In this document: piece by piece, positions 39,121-48,026 of the stretch | Layout: every line of letters starts with the position of its first letter | How positions within the stretch are numbered: the first letter of the stretch is position 1 | Position numbers and translations under genes: made by a program | NCBI RefSeq assembly: GCF_003594915.1 | Contig: NZ_QZCS01000002.1 | Location: forward strand, 1 to 64,000 | Reading direction: 5' to 3' | Origin: Enterobacter chuandaensis | GTDB lineage: Bacteria > Pseudomonadota > Gammaproteobacteria > Enterobacterales > Enterobacteriaceae | Length of the DNA stretch: 64,000 bases | The notes under the pieces: model-generated | Told to the model about the DNA's origin: nothing | Databases searched by the model: none | The model's input: only the letters and a program-made list of their open reading frames with translations

Positions 39121-40059
39121 TTATGCCCACCAGTGAGCAATTTGCCAGGCCAGACGGGCGGCGAGCTTAGCGCCCTGTCCGTCCCGATCGTACTGCGGGT
39201 TAAACTCTACCAGATCGGCGGCCTGTAGCTTACCGCTGCGACAGATTTGTTCAATAACCGGTAGCAGATCCAGCGCCGGAACCCCTAACGCGGCCGGAGC
39301 GGAAACAGCAGGCATCTCGCTGGCGGGCAGGACGTCAAGGTCGATTGTCAGGTAGACACGATCGGCCTGTGCCAGCACCTTTTCCAGCACCGAGAGTGCC
39401 TCGCGCCTGAAATGAAGATCTTCCACCAGCGTGACTTTCAGGCGATGGGCCTCATCCCAAAGTGCCTGCGTGTTCGCCGCCCGACTCACCCCAAAGCAGG
39501 CGTACTGAAATTCACGCCCGCGCTCATCGCAGTAGTGCGCCAGCTGACGAAACGGGGTACCGGACGTCGCCCGTTCTGCCTTGCGCAGGTCAAGATGCGC
39601 GTCAAGGTTTATCACCGCCACGCGTTCGCCAGGGAACGCATCCAGAACCCCCCGGCCGTGCGCCCAGGCGGTTTCGTGCCCGCCGCCAAAGACCAGCGTG
39701 CGCATTCCGGACTGCTGGCAGGCCGTGACGGCATCGCTTAACGCCCGTTGTGCGGCTTCAAGCTCATCGCCTTCAACGTACACCGAGCCCATGTCCGCCA
39801 GCCGCTCGTGTCCCTGATGGCTTGCCATATTTGCCAGCGCTTTGCGCAAAACATCAGGAGCGACCGCGGCGCCAGGCCTGCCCTGATTGCGTTTAACCCC
39901 GGCATCGCACTCGAATCCTACCATCGCGATGCCGGATGAAAGCGGCGTGAACTGCCCCTGCTGCTTTATCGTCTGGAAAATACGCGTTGCATTGCTGGCC
40001 TCGGCGCTGTCGTCGCGCCCCTGCCAGACCGTATCGGCTACGGGCCGCCATAACCTCAT
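39121..40059 (-). CDS. hutG: Formimidoylglutamase HutG
   Basis: A 312-residue arginase-fold enzyme that splits N-formimidoylglutamate into glutamate and formamide. The Mn ligands are in '[10 protein letters not shown]', 'NLDAHLDLR' and 'TIDLDVLP'. Overlaps hutI by four bases (ATGA). This one-step hydrolase route is the enteric form of the pathway. Confidence 0.96.
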   Translation of the reverse strand: MRLWRPVADTVWQGRDDSAEASNATRIFQTIKQQGQFTPLSSGIAMVGFECDAGVKRNQGRPGAAVAPDVLRKALANMASHQGHERLADMGSVYVEGDELEAAQRALSDAVTACQQSGMRTLVFGGGHETAWAHGRGVLDAFPGERVAVINLDAHLDLRKAERATSGTPFRQLAHYCDERGREFQYACFGVSRAANTQALWDEAHRLKVTLVEDLHFRREALSVLEKVLAQADRVYLTIDLDVLPASEMPAVSAPAALGVPALDLLPVIEQICRSGKLQAADLVEFNPQYDRDGQGAKLAARLAWQIAHWWA

Positions 40060-41276
40060 ACAGCCTCCCCACGAAAAATACGTTGATATAGCGGATTGCG
40101 TCCCGGCTCGTAGACCATCTCAACCGGATGGTGAGCATCCCAGACGATAAAATCAGCGACAAACCCTGCCCGCAGCTGCCCGTGGGTTGCGCCACGGCCC
40201 AGCGCCTGCGCGGCATGGCGCGTGACGCCAGCCCAGGCCTCTTCAGGGGTGAGGCCAAACTGGACGCAGGCCATGTTCATCGCCAGGTGCAGGCTGGCAA
40301 ACGGGCTGGTGCCGGGGTTATAGTCGGTGGCAACGGCCATCGGCACCCCTTGTTTTCTGAGCTGTTCAACCGGCGGACGCTGGCGCTCCTGCAGAAAATA
40401 GAACGCGCCGGGGAGCAGTACCGCAACCGTACCGCTTTGCGCCATCGCCTGAACGCCTGCGTCGTCGAGATATTCAATATGATCGGCCGATAGCCCTTTA
40501 TACCGGCTGACCAGCGCCGCGCCGCCCTGATTCGACAGCTGCTCGACATGCCCTTTCACCGGGATACCCAGCTCGGCGGCAGCCTGGAAGAGGCGCTCGG
40601 TTTGCGACGGGGTAAAGCCGACGTTTTCACAAAACACATCTACCGCTTCATATAACTCTTTCTGCCACAGCGCGGGCAGGATTTGCTCGCAGACCAGCGT
40701 GAGGTACGCATCCGGATCCTGTCGGTATTCCGCCGGGACCGCATGCGCGGCCAGCAGCGTTGGGCTGATATCGATCGGGTTATTGAGGCTCAGCTGGCGG
40801 GCAACCTGCAGCATCTTCTCTTCGGCTTCGGCGTTTAGCCCGTATCCCGATTTGATTTCAACGGTCGTCACACCTTCATTCATCAGACGCTGGAGCCGCT
40901 GCTGCGCCAGCTTAAGCAGGGTTTCGGGGGAGCTGCTGCGCGTCGCCGTCACGGTGGCATTAATTCCGCCCCCCTGCGCGCTGATGGTCTGGTAAGAGAC
41001 GCCGTTCAGACGCTGCTCCCACTCCGCCGCGCGGTCGCCACCGAACACCAGATGGGTATGGCAGTCAATCAGGCCTGGCGTGACCAGACGTCCCTGAAGA
41101 TCGACGCTGTGACGGTGTCCGGAAGGAAGGTCAGATTCAGGAACCACGGCCAGAAGGGTTTGACCGCGCACGACCAGCGCGTGCTGCTCTTTCAGGCCAT
41201 ACGGTGCGGACGCATCGGGAGCCATTGTTGCCAGGCGCGCATTTCGCCATATAACATCGTCAGGATGAAGCTGCAT
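40056..41276 (-). CDS. hutI: Imidazolonepropionase HutI
   Basis: A 406-residue amidohydrolase that opens imidazolonepropionate to formimidoylglutamate. Metal ligands are in '[10 protein letters not shown]', 'KGHVEQLS' and 'ATDYNPGT'. I chose the ATG at 41276, in frame with an ATG at 41288, because it gives the family N-terminus; the longer form is possible. First gene of hutIGC. Confidence 0.95.
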   Translation of the reverse strand: MQLHPDDVIWRNARLATMAPDASAPYGLKEQHALVVRGQTLLAVVPESDLPSGHRHSVDLQGRLVTPGLIDCHTHLVFGGDRAAEWEQRLNGVSYQTISAQGGGINATVTATRSSSPETLLKLAQQRLQRLMNEGVTTVEIKSGYGLNAEAEEKMLQVARQLSLNNPIDISPTLLAAHAVPAEYRQDPDAYLTLVCEQILPALWQKELYEAVDVFCENVGFTPSQTERLFQAAAELGIPVKGHVEQLSNQGGAALVSRYKGLSADHIEYLDDAGVQAMAQSGTVAVLLPGAFYFLQERQRPPVEQLRKQGVPMAVATDYNPGTSPFASLHLAMNMACVQFGLTPEEAWAGVTRHAAQALGRGATHGQLRAGFVADFIVWDAHHPVEMVYEPGRNPLYQRIFRGEAV

Positions 41277-41297
41277 GGGGCATTCCACTTGTCATGG

Positions 41298-41311
41298 GTT
41301 GTATAGACATT
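41298..41311. promoter_or_regulatory. Probable HutC operator of hutIGC
   Basis: The core TTGTATAGACA (41299-41309) repeats the hutUH site exactly. It is 23-33 bases before the hutI start. Its second half-site is weaker (ACATT), so it may be bound less tightly than the hutUH copy. Confidence 0.7.
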
Positions 41312-41437
41312 TATTTGCATCCATCGTCTGCTGTCAACCGCATTCAGGGAAAATGTTATTTATTTGTGATCACTTACCCGTCGCTCCAGGGCTAAAAATG
41401 CAACTTTTACCCTTTTTATCTTCCCGTTTCGCTCAAC

Positions 41438-41452
41438 TTAGTATAAAAAAGC
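41438..41452. other. Phage lambda attB core, intact
   Basis: The 15-base sequence TTAGTATAAAAAAGC is the exact complement of the lambda core GCTTTTTTATACTAA. Bases around it also match E. coli attB: GCCTG before and AGTTGAGCGAAACG after on the minus strand, against ACTTGAGCGAAACG in E. coli. It lies 50 bases upstream of ybhC, as in E. coli. No integrase or prophage is present. Confidence 0.92.
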
Positions 41453-41501
41453 AGGCTATTTCGTCTATCCCGTAAAGACTTGCATACCCAGGAGCTTCAC
41501 C

Positions 41502-42785
41502 TTGAACATTTCCAGGATTTCCCGTCTGGCGTTAGCGCTCGCCTTTGGCGTGACCTTATCCGCATGCAGTTCAACACCACCGGATCAGCGTCCTTCTGAG
41601 CAGGTTGCGCCCGGTACCGCCTCCCGCCCGATTTTGTCCGCGGATGAAGCGAAGAATTTCGACCGCGCGCACTACTTCTCGGCGATGGATCCTAACGCTG
41701 CGCCGTGGACACCGTCTTCTATTAACCTGCCTAAACAGCCTGACTTCGTGGTTGGCCCGGCGGGTGCGCAGGGCGTAACGCATACCTCTATTCAGGCTGC
41801 GGTTGATGCTGCTATCACTAAACACAGCGCGTCTCGCCAGTACATCGCGATCCTGCCTGGCGAATATGAAGGTACCGTGTATGTTCCGGCGGCACCTGGC
41901 AGCATCACGCTTTACGGTCTGGGCGAAAAAGCGATCGACGTAAAAATTGGCCTGGCGATTGATTCCGAAATCGACAGCAATACCTGGCGTCACCTGGTGA
42001 ACCCGGCCGGTAAATACATGCCGGGTAAACCGGCGTGGTATATGTTTGATAACTGCCAGAGCAAGCGTTCCGCCACCGTTGGCGTGATGTGCTCAGCGGT
42101 CTTCTGGTCTCAGAATAATGGCCTGCAGCTGCAGAACCTGACCATCCAGAATACCCTGGGTGACAGCGTGGATGCCGGTAACCACCAGGCCGTGGCGCTG
42201 CGTAGCGATGGCGATAAGGTGCAGATTAACAACGTCAACATTCTGGGCCGTCAGAACACCTTCTTCGTGACCAACAGCGGCGTACAGAACACGCTGCAGA
42301 ACAACCGTCTGACCCGTACGCTGGTGACCAACAGCTACGTTGAAGGTGACGTGGATCTGGTGTCCGGTCGCGGCGCGGTGGTGTTTGATAACACCGATTT
42401 CCGCGTAGTGAATTCCCGTACCCAGCAGGAAGGCTATGTGTTTGCTCCGGCAACCCAGTCTAACCTGTTCTACGGCTTCCTGGCCGTCAACAGCCGCTTC
42501 AACGCCGCCGGTGACGGTGTGGCACAGCTGGGCCGCTCGCTGGACGTGGACTCTGCTACCAACGGCCAGGTCGTTATCCGCGACAGCGTGATCAACGAAG
42601 GCTTTAACATGGCGAAGCCGTGGGCTGGTGCCGCAATCTCCAAACGTCCATTCTCCGGCAATACCGGTGCGGTGGACGATAAAGGGAACGTGCAGCGCAA
42701 CCTGAACGACGCTAACTTCAACCGCATGTGGGAATACAACAACCGCGGTCTGGGTAGCAACGTGGTTGCTGAGCCTAAGCAGTAA
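41502..42785 (+). CDS. ybhC: Outer-membrane lipoprotein YbhC (pectinesterase fold)
   Basis: A 427-residue lipoprotein of the carbohydrate-esterase family 8 fold. The lipobox is Leu-Ser-Ala-Cys22. Pectinesterase motifs are visible: 'GDSVDAGNHQAVAL' and 'EGDVDLVSGRGAVVFD' with the catalytic aspartates, and 'QLGRSLDVD'. The E. coli protein lacks good pectinesterase activity and acyl-CoA thioesterase activity has been reported. Transcribed alone; its terminator also serves the toxin gene on the other strand. Confidence 0.95.
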   Translation: MNISRISRLALALAFGVTLSACSSTPPDQRPSEQVAPGTASRPILSADEAKNFDRAHYFSAMDPNAAPWTPSSINLPKQPDFVVGPAGAQGVTHTSIQAAVDAAITKHSASRQYIAILPGEYEGTVYVPAAPGSITLYGLGEKAIDVKIGLAIDSEIDSNTWRHLVNPAGKYMPGKPAWYMFDNCQSKRSATVGVMCSAVFWSQNNGLQLQNLTIQNTLGDSVDAGNHQAVALRSDGDKVQINNVNILGRQNTFFVTNSGVQNTLQNNRLTRTLVTNSYVEGDVDLVSGRGAVVFDNTDFRVVNSRTQQEGYVFAPATQSNLFYGFLAVNSRFNAAGDGVAQLGRSLDVDSATNGQVVIRDSVINEGFNMAKPWAGAAISKRPFSGNTGAVDDKGNVQRNLNDANFNRMWEYNNRGLGSNVVAEPKQ

Positions 42786-42794
42786 GATCAGAGT

Positions 42795-42821
42795 AAAAGG
42801 GGGATGTTAATCCCCCTTTTT
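42795..42821. terminator. Bidirectional terminator of ybhC and the TisB-like gene
   Basis: GGGGGAT and ATCCCCC with a four-base loop, flanked by AAAA on the left and TTTTT on the right, so it works on both strands. It lies nine bases after ybhC and 17 bases past the stop codon of the opposite-strand 29-codon gene. Confidence 0.9.
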
Positions 42822-42837
42822 ACTGCGACTGGATACG

Positions 42838-42927
42838 TCAGGCACCAAACTTAAGATACGCATCCAATAGTTGCATAATCGCAACCATGAGTTGCAGGAA
42901 CAGAATTGCCCATTCCACACCGCTCAT
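42838..42927 (-). CDS. tisB: TisB-like SOS membrane toxin, 29 residues
   Basis: A 29-codon ORF with a good ribosome site, AAAGGAG six bases before ATG. The product is one amphipathic membrane helix: N-terminal MSGVEWAILFLQ, central VAIMQLLDA and C-terminal LKF. Against E. coli TisB (29 residues, from memory) 16 positions are identical, including Val4, the A-I-L block, V-A, Q-L-L-D-A and L-K. TisB inserts into the inner membrane, collapses the proton-motive force and promotes persister formation after DNA damage. The context agrees: a LexA box about 200 bases upstream, a long leader, and a divergent RNA able to pair with that leader. It is too short for normal gene calling. Confidence 0.9.
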   Translation of the reverse strand: MSGVEWAILFLQLMVAIMQLLDAYLKFGA

Positions 42928-43094
42928 ACGCCACTCCTTTGGTATAGAGCACTTCTCCCCTGATTTACCTTTCCGCTGCCTGTCACCAGAGGTGTGTTGG
43001 CTTCATTTCTATGTGCTCCGCAGTTAAGGCACTGGCGGCACCACCCGACAGCCAGGACTTGAAACGGATCCTGAATTGCGGAACTGCAACACAT
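42924..43094 (-). other. Upstream ORF in the TisB-like mRNA leader (tisA-like)
   Basis: A 56-codon ORF begins about ten bases after the predicted transcript start and ends in TGA that overlaps the toxin ATG (ATGA). It has no strong ribosome site and no family that I recognise. In E. coli the leader carries an untranslated ORF called tisA. Translation is doubtful, but the overlap means any ribosome reading it would arrive at the toxin start. Confidence 0.3.
42993..43018 (-). promoter_or_regulatory. Antitoxin pairing site in the toxin mRNA leader
   Basis: The + strand of this 26-base segment is repeated at 43284-43309 with two differences (C to T, A to T). The mRNA from this strand can therefore pair with the divergent RNA over 24 Watson-Crick pairs, one G-U pair and one mismatch. 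It is about 87-112 nt into the predicted transcript, the zone where IstR-1 binds the tisB mRNA in E. coli. Confidence 0.85.
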
Positions 43095-43110
43095 CGAACC
43101 AACGAAAAGG

Positions 43111-43145
43111 AGTATATCAACTCAATGCTGTACATAAAAACAGTT
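43111..43145 (-). promoter_or_regulatory. LexA-controlled promoter of the TisB-like gene
   Basis: The box is TGCTGTACATAAAAACAGTT (43126-43145), with the core CTG-N10-CAG palindrome. On the minus strand a TATACT -10 (43111-43116) lies just downstream, predicting a start near 43104 and a leader of about 177 nt. The box overlaps the -35/spacer region, where LexA would block the polymerase. Confidence 0.88.
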
Positions 43146-43251
43146 GTAGGGGAATTAGGAATATATAAAGACAAACTGCCTAACTCATTAAATCAAAAAG
43201 ACATAACTACATACGGGCGAGCCCATTGTCGATACCTTCCTTTTCAGCCGG

Positions 43252-43280
43252 TTTACAGACCTGAGGCCCGCCATTATTAT
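43252..43280 (+). promoter_or_regulatory. Promoter of the antitoxin RNA
   Basis: TTTACA (43252-43257) and TATTAT (43275-43280) with a 17-base spacer, each five of six to consensus. It would start the RNA at about 43286-43288. No LexA core overlaps it, so expression should be constitutive. Confidence 0.85.
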
Positions 43281-43285
43281 GAATG

Positions 43286-43362
43286 TGTTGGTTTCTTTTC
43301 TATGTGCTCACCCGGCTACCACCGGGCATAAAAAAACCTCGCATTTGCGAGGTTTTTTGTTT
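43286..43362 (+). ncRNA. istR: IstR-1-like antitoxin RNA
   Basis: A predicted RNA of about 75 nt. Its 5' end is the pairing segment (43284-43309, two bases of which precede the start), then a hairpin CCCGG-CTACCA-CCGGG (43311-43326), then the terminator hairpin CCTCGC...GCGAGG and T-run. Length and order (5' pairing arm, hairpin, terminator) match E. coli IstR-1, which is constitutive and blocks the standby site on the tisB leader. No protein is encoded. Ends 8 bases before the pgl stop codon. Confidence 0.85.
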
Positions 43363-43363
43363 T
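43330..43363. terminator. Terminator of the antitoxin RNA, shared with pgl
   Basis: Arms CCTCGC and GCGAGG with a four-base loop, preceded by seven A and followed by six T then GTTTT. The flanking A- and T-runs make it bidirectional, so it also serves pgl on the minus strand. Confidence 0.9.
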
Positions 43364-43370
43364 AAGCCGC

Positions 43371-44366
43371 TTAGTGAGCGTTAACGACCACCCACATCGG
43401 CCCCTGGCCGACCGCATAGCGTCCTTTCTCTTCCAGCAGCCCCTGCTCGCCTTTGATTTCATACAGCGCGATGTGGTGAGACTTCTGCCCCGCCGCAATC
43501 AGGTATTTACCGCTGTGATCGATATTAAAGCCGCGCGGCTGGGTCTCCGTTGGCTGGAAGCCTTCAATGGCCAGCACGCTGCCATCTTCAGAGATGCTGA
43601 AGACGGTAATCAGGCTGGAGGTACGGTCGCAGGCGTACAGATGACGGCCATCCGGCGTGATGTGGATATCCGCCGCCCAGCGGGTGTCGGAGAAGTCAGA
43701 CGGCATCATATCCAGCGTCTGAACGCACTCAATCTGACCGTTTGGATCTTTTAGCTCCCACACGTCAACCGAGCTGTTCAGTTCATTTACCACATAGGCA
43801 TATTGCTGGTTCGGGTGGAAAACCATATGACGCGGACCGGCACCTTCAACGGTAGTCACTTCGGCAGGCGTCTGCGCCACCAGGTGACCATCATCGCTCA
43901 GGGTAAACAGGCAGATGCGATCCTGCTTCAGCGCAGGCACCCACAGCGTGCGGTTGTCCGGGGAGATATTCGCCGAATGGCAGCCTTCCAGCCCTTCCAC
44001 CACGTCGACAGTTTCTACCGGAATACCGTCGTCAAGACGGGTCACGCTGACGCAACCAGCATTGTAAGAGCCGCTAAAAATGAAGCGTCCTTTACGATCG
44101 GTAGAAATGTGAGTCGGGCTGCCCGGCAGCGGTGCTTCGGCGGTGTAGGTCAGTGCGCCATCGTCCGGCGAGATGCGGTAGGCCAGCACCCGGAACTCAG
44201 GGCGCACGCCAACATAGAGAAAACGTTTATCCGGGCTGACGACCATTGGCTGTACCTGCCCCGGAACATCAACAACCTGAACCAGCGTGAGCGAACCTTC
44301 TGCATTCAAACGCCAGACGTGGATCTGCTGACTTTCAGGACTGGCGGTATAAACGGTTTGTTTCAT
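43371..44366 (-). CDS. pgl: 6-phosphogluconolactonase Pgl
   Basis: A 331-residue seven-bladed beta-propeller lactonase, the E. coli length, for the second step of the oxidative pentose-phosphate pathway. The family repeats show as '[14 protein letters not shown]', '[16 protein letters not shown]' and '[14 protein letters not shown]'. The start at 44366 gives the family N-terminus '[14 protein letters not shown]', not a longer frame from 44384. It is divergent from ybhA. Confidence 0.96.
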   Translation of the reverse strand: MKQTVYTASPESQQIHVWRLNAEGSLTLVQVVDVPGQVQPMVVSPDKRFLYVGVRPEFRVLAYRISPDDGALTYTAEAPLPGSPTHISTDRKGRFIFSGSYNAGCVSVTRLDDGIPVETVDVVEGLEGCHSANISPDNRTLWVPALKQDRICLFTLSDDGHLVAQTPAEVTTVEGAGPRHMVFHPNQQYAYVVNELNSSVDVWELKDPNGQIECVQTLDMMPSDFSDTRWAADIHITPDGRHLYACDRTSSLITVFSISEDGSVLAIEGFQPTETQPRGFNIDHSGKYLIAAGQKSHHIALYEIKGEQGLLEEKGRYAVGQGPMWVVVNAH

Positions 44367-44506
44367 GAATACTCCTTTCCTCACTGCACGTGAAAGTGAT
44401 TATTTTTAACGGTGAATGCTGAATTTTAGCCAGGAATTTTGCAGCCATTTACTCTCGGTGTACCATCCCCTGAGACCTAAAATTCAACATTAACCCGGAA
44501 GAACAA

Positions 44507-45325
44507 ATGACCTCGCGTGTGATTGCACTGGATTTAGACGGAACATTACTTACCCCTCAAAAAACCCTGCTCCCCTCCTCCCTTGAAGCGCTTAAACGCG
44601 CGCAGGAAGTGGGATATCAACTCCTTATCGTAACGGGTCGACATCACGTTGCCATTCATCCTTTTTATCAGGCACTGGCATTAGATACACCTGCAATTTG
44701 TTGTAATGGCACTTATTTGTATGATTATCAGGCAAAAAAGGTTTTAGCCTCCGACCCGCTGCCGGTTCCCCAGGCGCTGCAACTGATTGATCTGCTGGAT
44801 GAGCATGACGTTCACGGCCTGATGTATGTGGATAACGCGATGGTGTACGAGCGCCCAACCGGCCACGTTGTGCGCACCAGCAACTGGGCGTTGTCCCTGC
44901 CTGAAGCGCAGCGTCCGGTCTTTACCCAGGTTTCCTCCCTTCGTCAGGCCGCCCAGGACGTTGAGGCTATCTGGAAGTTTGCCCTGACGGATGAAGACAC
45001 CACCAAACTGAATACCTTCGCGAAACACGTCGAGGAGGCGCTGGGCCTGGAGTGCGAATGGTCCTGGCACGATCAGGTCGATATCGCCCGCAAGGGCAAC
45101 AGCAAAGGCAAGCGCCTGACGCAGTTTGTCGAATCACAGGGCGGATCGATGCAGGATGTGATTGCCTTCGGCGATAACTACAACGACATCAGCATGCTGG
45201 AAGCAGCAGGCACGGGCGTGGCGATGGGCAATGCGGATGATGCGGTGAAAGCGCGCGCCAACGTGGTGATTGGCGACAACACCACCGACAGCATCGCGCA
45301 GTATATTTATACCCACCTGCTGTAA
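44507..45325 (+). CDS. ybhA: Cof-type HAD phosphatase YbhA
   Basis: A 272-residue HAD-superfamily phosphatase. The nucleophile motif DLDGT is at about 8-13, with 'VTGRHH' for motif II and 'AFGDNYNDISML' for motif IV. The E. coli enzyme hydrolyses pyridoxal 5'-phosphate and several sugar phosphates. The stop codon abuts the end of modC on the opposite strand with no gap. Confidence 0.95.
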   Translation: MTSRVIALDLDGTLLTPQKTLLPSSLEALKRAQEVGYQLLIVTGRHHVAIHPFYQALALDTPAICCNGTYLYDYQAKKVLASDPLPVPQALQLIDLLDEHDVHGLMYVDNAMVYERPTGHVVRTSNWALSLPEAQRPVFTQVSSLRQAAQDVEAIWKFALTDEDTTKLNTFAKHVEEALGLECEWSWHDQVDIARKGNSKGKRLTQFVESQGGSMQDVIAFGDNYNDISMLEAAGTGVAMGNADDAVKARANVVIGDNTTDSIAQYIYTHLL

Positions 45326-46384
45326 TCAGGCGGTGATCGAGACGCTCTTGATTTGCGCGTAAAGCCACAGGCCGGGCTTGATGCCTAACTCATCCCTGGC
45401 CCACGGGCTGATGCGCGCCCAGAGCGTCCTGCTGCCGACCTCAAGCTTCACTTCCACCTGCCCGTTATCATCAAAACACTCCGCGACTTTGGCGCGCAGA
45501 ATATTTCGAATACTGGTTTGCAGCGGCGGCTGCAGCACCAGTGAAACGTCCGACGCCTGAATGCGAATACGCAGCGCGGACTGTAACGGTTTGTCGATCT
45601 TATTGACCCACAGATGTTGGTCGCCCAGCGCCAGGGCGGTCATTGCGTAGTGCGGATGGTGCTCCAGCACGCTGACCTTCAGAATACTGCTCTGCTGCTC
45701 TTTCGGCAGCCACGGGTGCATCACGCTGCTGCCCCACACCTCTTCCAGGTTGCCGAAGGCCTTCACGCTGCCCTCTTCCAGCACCAGCACTTTATCGGCC
45801 AGATGGAGGATCTCATCCAGTGAATGGCTGACGTAGAGCATGGGAATATTAATTTCGCGGGCGAGACGCTGCAGGTAAGGCAGAAGCTCGCGCTTGCGGG
45901 GGATATCCAGCGAGGCCAGCGGTTCGTCCAGCAGCAGCAGCTCGGGAGCGGTCAGCAACGCGCGGCCAATGGCCACGCGCTGTTTTTCTCCGCCGGAGAG
46001 CGAGGACGGCAGCCTGTCGAGCAGAGGTTCAATGCCTAAAAGCGTCACCAGCTTATCAAACTGCCCGGCCATGCTTTTCGCCATGCCGTAGCGCAGGTTG
46101 CCGCGCACGCTGTAGTGCGGGAACAAGCGCGCGTCCTGGAAAACATAGCCGATGCGGCGTTTATCCGGCGAGAGGTAAATCTTATTCTCCACGTCATTCA
46201 GGACGCGGCCATTGAGGACAATCTGCCCTGACTGCGGGCGCGTCAGGCCACTGATGGCATTAATCAGAGACGTTTTCCCCGCCCCTGACACGCCAAATAT
46301 GGCGGTGATGCCGCTAGCAGGCAGCGTCTCGTTAAGCGTCAGGGTGTGATTGCCCAGCGTTTGGGTAAAATTCAGTTCCAGCAT
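45326..46384 (-). CDS. modC: Molybdate ABC transporter ATPase ModC
   Basis: A 352-residue ATPase. Walker A 'GVSGAGKT' (31-38), signature 'LSGGEKQR' and Walker B 'LLLDEPLAS' are canonical. The C-terminal Mop domain (about 285-350) binds molybdate and can inhibit transport. Last gene of modABC, two bases after modB. Confidence 0.96.
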   Translation of the reverse strand: MLELNFTQTLGNHTLTLNETLPASGITAIFGVSGAGKTSLINAISGLTRPQSGQIVLNGRVLNDVENKIYLSPDKRRIGYVFQDARLFPHYSVRGNLRYGMAKSMAGQFDKLVTLLGIEPLLDRLPSSLSGGEKQRVAIGRALLTAPELLLLDEPLASLDIPRKRELLPYLQRLAREINIPMLYVSHSLDEILHLADKVLVLEEGSVKAFGNLEEVWGSSVMHPWLPKEQQSSILKVSVLEHHPHYAMTALALGDQHLWVNKIDKPLQSALRIRIQASDVSLVLQPPLQTSIRNILRAKVAECFDDNGQVEVKLEVGSRTLWARISPWARDELGIKPGLWLYAQIKSVSITA

Positions 46385-46386
46385 CG

Positions 46387-47076
46387 TTATTTCCCCATCC
46401 GCTCGCGACTCAGCCTAGCCAGCCATTCAGAGACCAGCAGAGAAACCAGGGCTAGCACGATGGAGATGATGCACAGTCGCGCTGCGGCACCTTCCCCCCC
46501 CGGCGTCTGAATCAGGGTATACATGGCCGACGGAATGGTCCGCGTCTCGCCGGGAATGTTCGACACAAACGTGATGGTGGCACCAAACTCGCCCAGCGAG
46601 CGAGCGAACGCCAGCACCGTCCCGACAATAATGCCCGGTAGCGTCAGCGGGAGCGTGATGGTGAAAAAGACGCGCCAACGCCCGGCACCCAGCGTGCGGG
46701 CCGCCTGTTCGAGCTTCATATCCACCCCTTCCAGCGCGAGGCGGATCGCTCTGACCATCAGCGGGAATGACATGACCGCGGCCGCCAGCACCGCACCGCG
46801 CCAGCTAAAGGCAAACGTCAGCCCAAACCAGTCGTAGAGCTTCTCGCCAATGAAACCGCGTCGCCCCATCGAAATCAACAGCAGATAACCAACCACCACG
46901 GGCGGCAAAACGAGAGGAAGATGAAGTACGCTGTCGAGCAGCGCTTTGCCGGGAAACTGATAGCGAACCAGTAGCCAGGCAAAGAAGATCCCAAAGGGCA
47001 AACTCAGCGCAACCGCCAGGGAAGAGACTTTAAGGCTCAGCAGAACAGCCTGCCATTCAGGATCGGTCAATATCAT
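46387..47076 (-). CDS. modB: Molybdate ABC transporter permease ModB
   Basis: A 229-residue inner-membrane permease with five to six helices and the EAA motif region '[19 protein letters not shown]' that contacts ModC. It overlaps modA by one base. Confidence 0.96.
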   Translation of the reverse strand: MILTDPEWQAVLLSLKVSSLAVALSLPFGIFFAWLLVRYQFPGKALLDSVLHLPLVLPPVVVGYLLLISMGRRGFIGEKLYDWFGLTFAFSWRGAVLAAAVMSFPLMVRAIRLALEGVDMKLEQAARTLGAGRWRVFFTITLPLTLPGIIVGTVLAFARSLGEFGATITFVSNIPGETRTIPSAMYTLIQTPGGEGAAARLCIISIVLALVSLLVSEWLARLSRERMGK

Positions 47077-47849
47077 CAGTGAGTCGTAAATCCATAACGT
47101 TTAAAGATTGCGGACGCTTCGGGTCCTTTCAGATAATCACTGAAGGCCGTCACGGTCGCATTTTTATGTCCATCAACAATCGCCACAGGATATTCCACTT
47201 TCTTGTGGGAGTCTTCCGGGAAGGTGCCAACCACCTTCACGCCCTTGCTGGCAACGGCATCGGAGCCATATACAATCCCCAGCGGGGCTTCGTTACGCTC
47301 CACCAGCGCCAGCGCGCCGCGCACATCTTCCGCCGGAGCCAGTTTCGGTGACAGGGTCTCCCATGCACCCAGCTTTTGCAGCGCTTCTTTGGCGTAAATC
47401 CCGGCCGGGACGTGTTCCGGGTCACCCACCGCCAGACGCCCACCGTTCAGCAGGCGAGTCCAGTTTGTCGCGTTGTTGATGGTGATATCACCCTGCGCAC
47501 TGGCCTTCGGTGCAACAACAACAAGGCTATTGCCGAGCAGCGTTTCGCGGGTTGCCGCGTCGATGGCTTTCTTCTCCACCGCGTAATCCATCCACTTCTG
47601 GTCAGCAGAGATGAACAGATCCGCCGGTGCGCCCGCTTCTATCTGCCGTGCCAGCGTAGAGGAAGACGCAAAAGAGGAGACTACCTCGACGTTTTTCTCT
47701 TTTTTATACGCCGCCGCGATATCCTGCATCGCGTTGGTCAACGACGCCGCAGCAAAGACCGTGATTTTCCCTTCGTCCGCCAGCGCGTGTCCGGTAAGTG
47801 AAAGCGTCAGCGTTGCCCCTGCGAAAAGGCGTACCCATAAACGTGCCAT
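47076..47849 (-). CDS. modA: Molybdate-binding periplasmic protein ModA
   Basis: A 257-residue solute-binding protein with signal peptide 1-24 (cleavage after ALA). The oxyanion-binding residues lie in 'FAAASLTNAM' and 'SSFASSSTLARQ'. First gene of modABC, with a ModE site in front. Confidence 0.96.
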   Translation of the reverse strand: MARLWVRLFAGATLTLSLTGHALADEGKITVFAAASLTNAMQDIAAAYKKEKNVEVVSSFASSSTLARQIEAGAPADLFISADQKWMDYAVEKKAIDAATRETLLGNSLVVVAPKASAQGDITINNATNWTRLLNGGRLAVGDPEHVPAGIYAKEALQKLGAWETLSPKLAPAEDVRGALALVERNEAPLGIVYGSDAVASKGVKVVGTFPEDSHKKVEYPVAIVDGHKNATVTAFSDYLKGPEASAIFKRYGFTTH

Positions 47850-47866
47850 TTATTGCTCCTGTGAGT

Positions 47867-47894
47867 ATCGTTATATACATATTAATATAACGAT
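47867..47894. promoter_or_regulatory. ModE-molybdate operator of modABC
   Basis: ATCGTTATAT and ATATAACGAT, a perfect ten-base inverted repeat with an eight-base spacer. It lies 18 bases before the modA start, as in E. coli, where ModE-molybdate represses modABC. Confidence 0.93.
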
Positions 47895-47991
47895 ATCTTC
47901 AGGGAGATCCCAGCGCTAAATCCTACCGCTCAAGGGGTAAGCAGGCCTGGTACTTAAAGAATATCGGTAAAAAGAAGAAAAACTTGAGAGC

Positions 47992-48018
47992 AAAACGCCC
48001 GGGCAAGCCGGGCGTTTT
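47992..48018 (-). terminator. Terminator after acrZ
   Basis: Arms AAAACGCCCGG and CCGGGCGTTTT with a five-base loop, ending nine bases before the acrZ stop; it separates acrZ from modABC. Confidence 0.85.
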
Positions 48019-48026
48019 GTGGGAAA

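Noticed and set aside
41276-41501. Prophage remnant at the lambda attachment site
   Set aside because: Only attB-like sequence is present; no attL/attR duplication, integrase or phage gene is visible.
42983-43174. 63-residue minus-strand ORF in the toxin leader region
   Set aside because: Its start lies upstream of the predicted SOS transcript start, so the mRNA would not contain it.
43011-43331. 106-residue plus-strand ORF between ybhC and pgl
   Set aside because: It runs through the LexA box, the antitoxin promoter and the pairing segment, has no ribosome site and no family resemblance.
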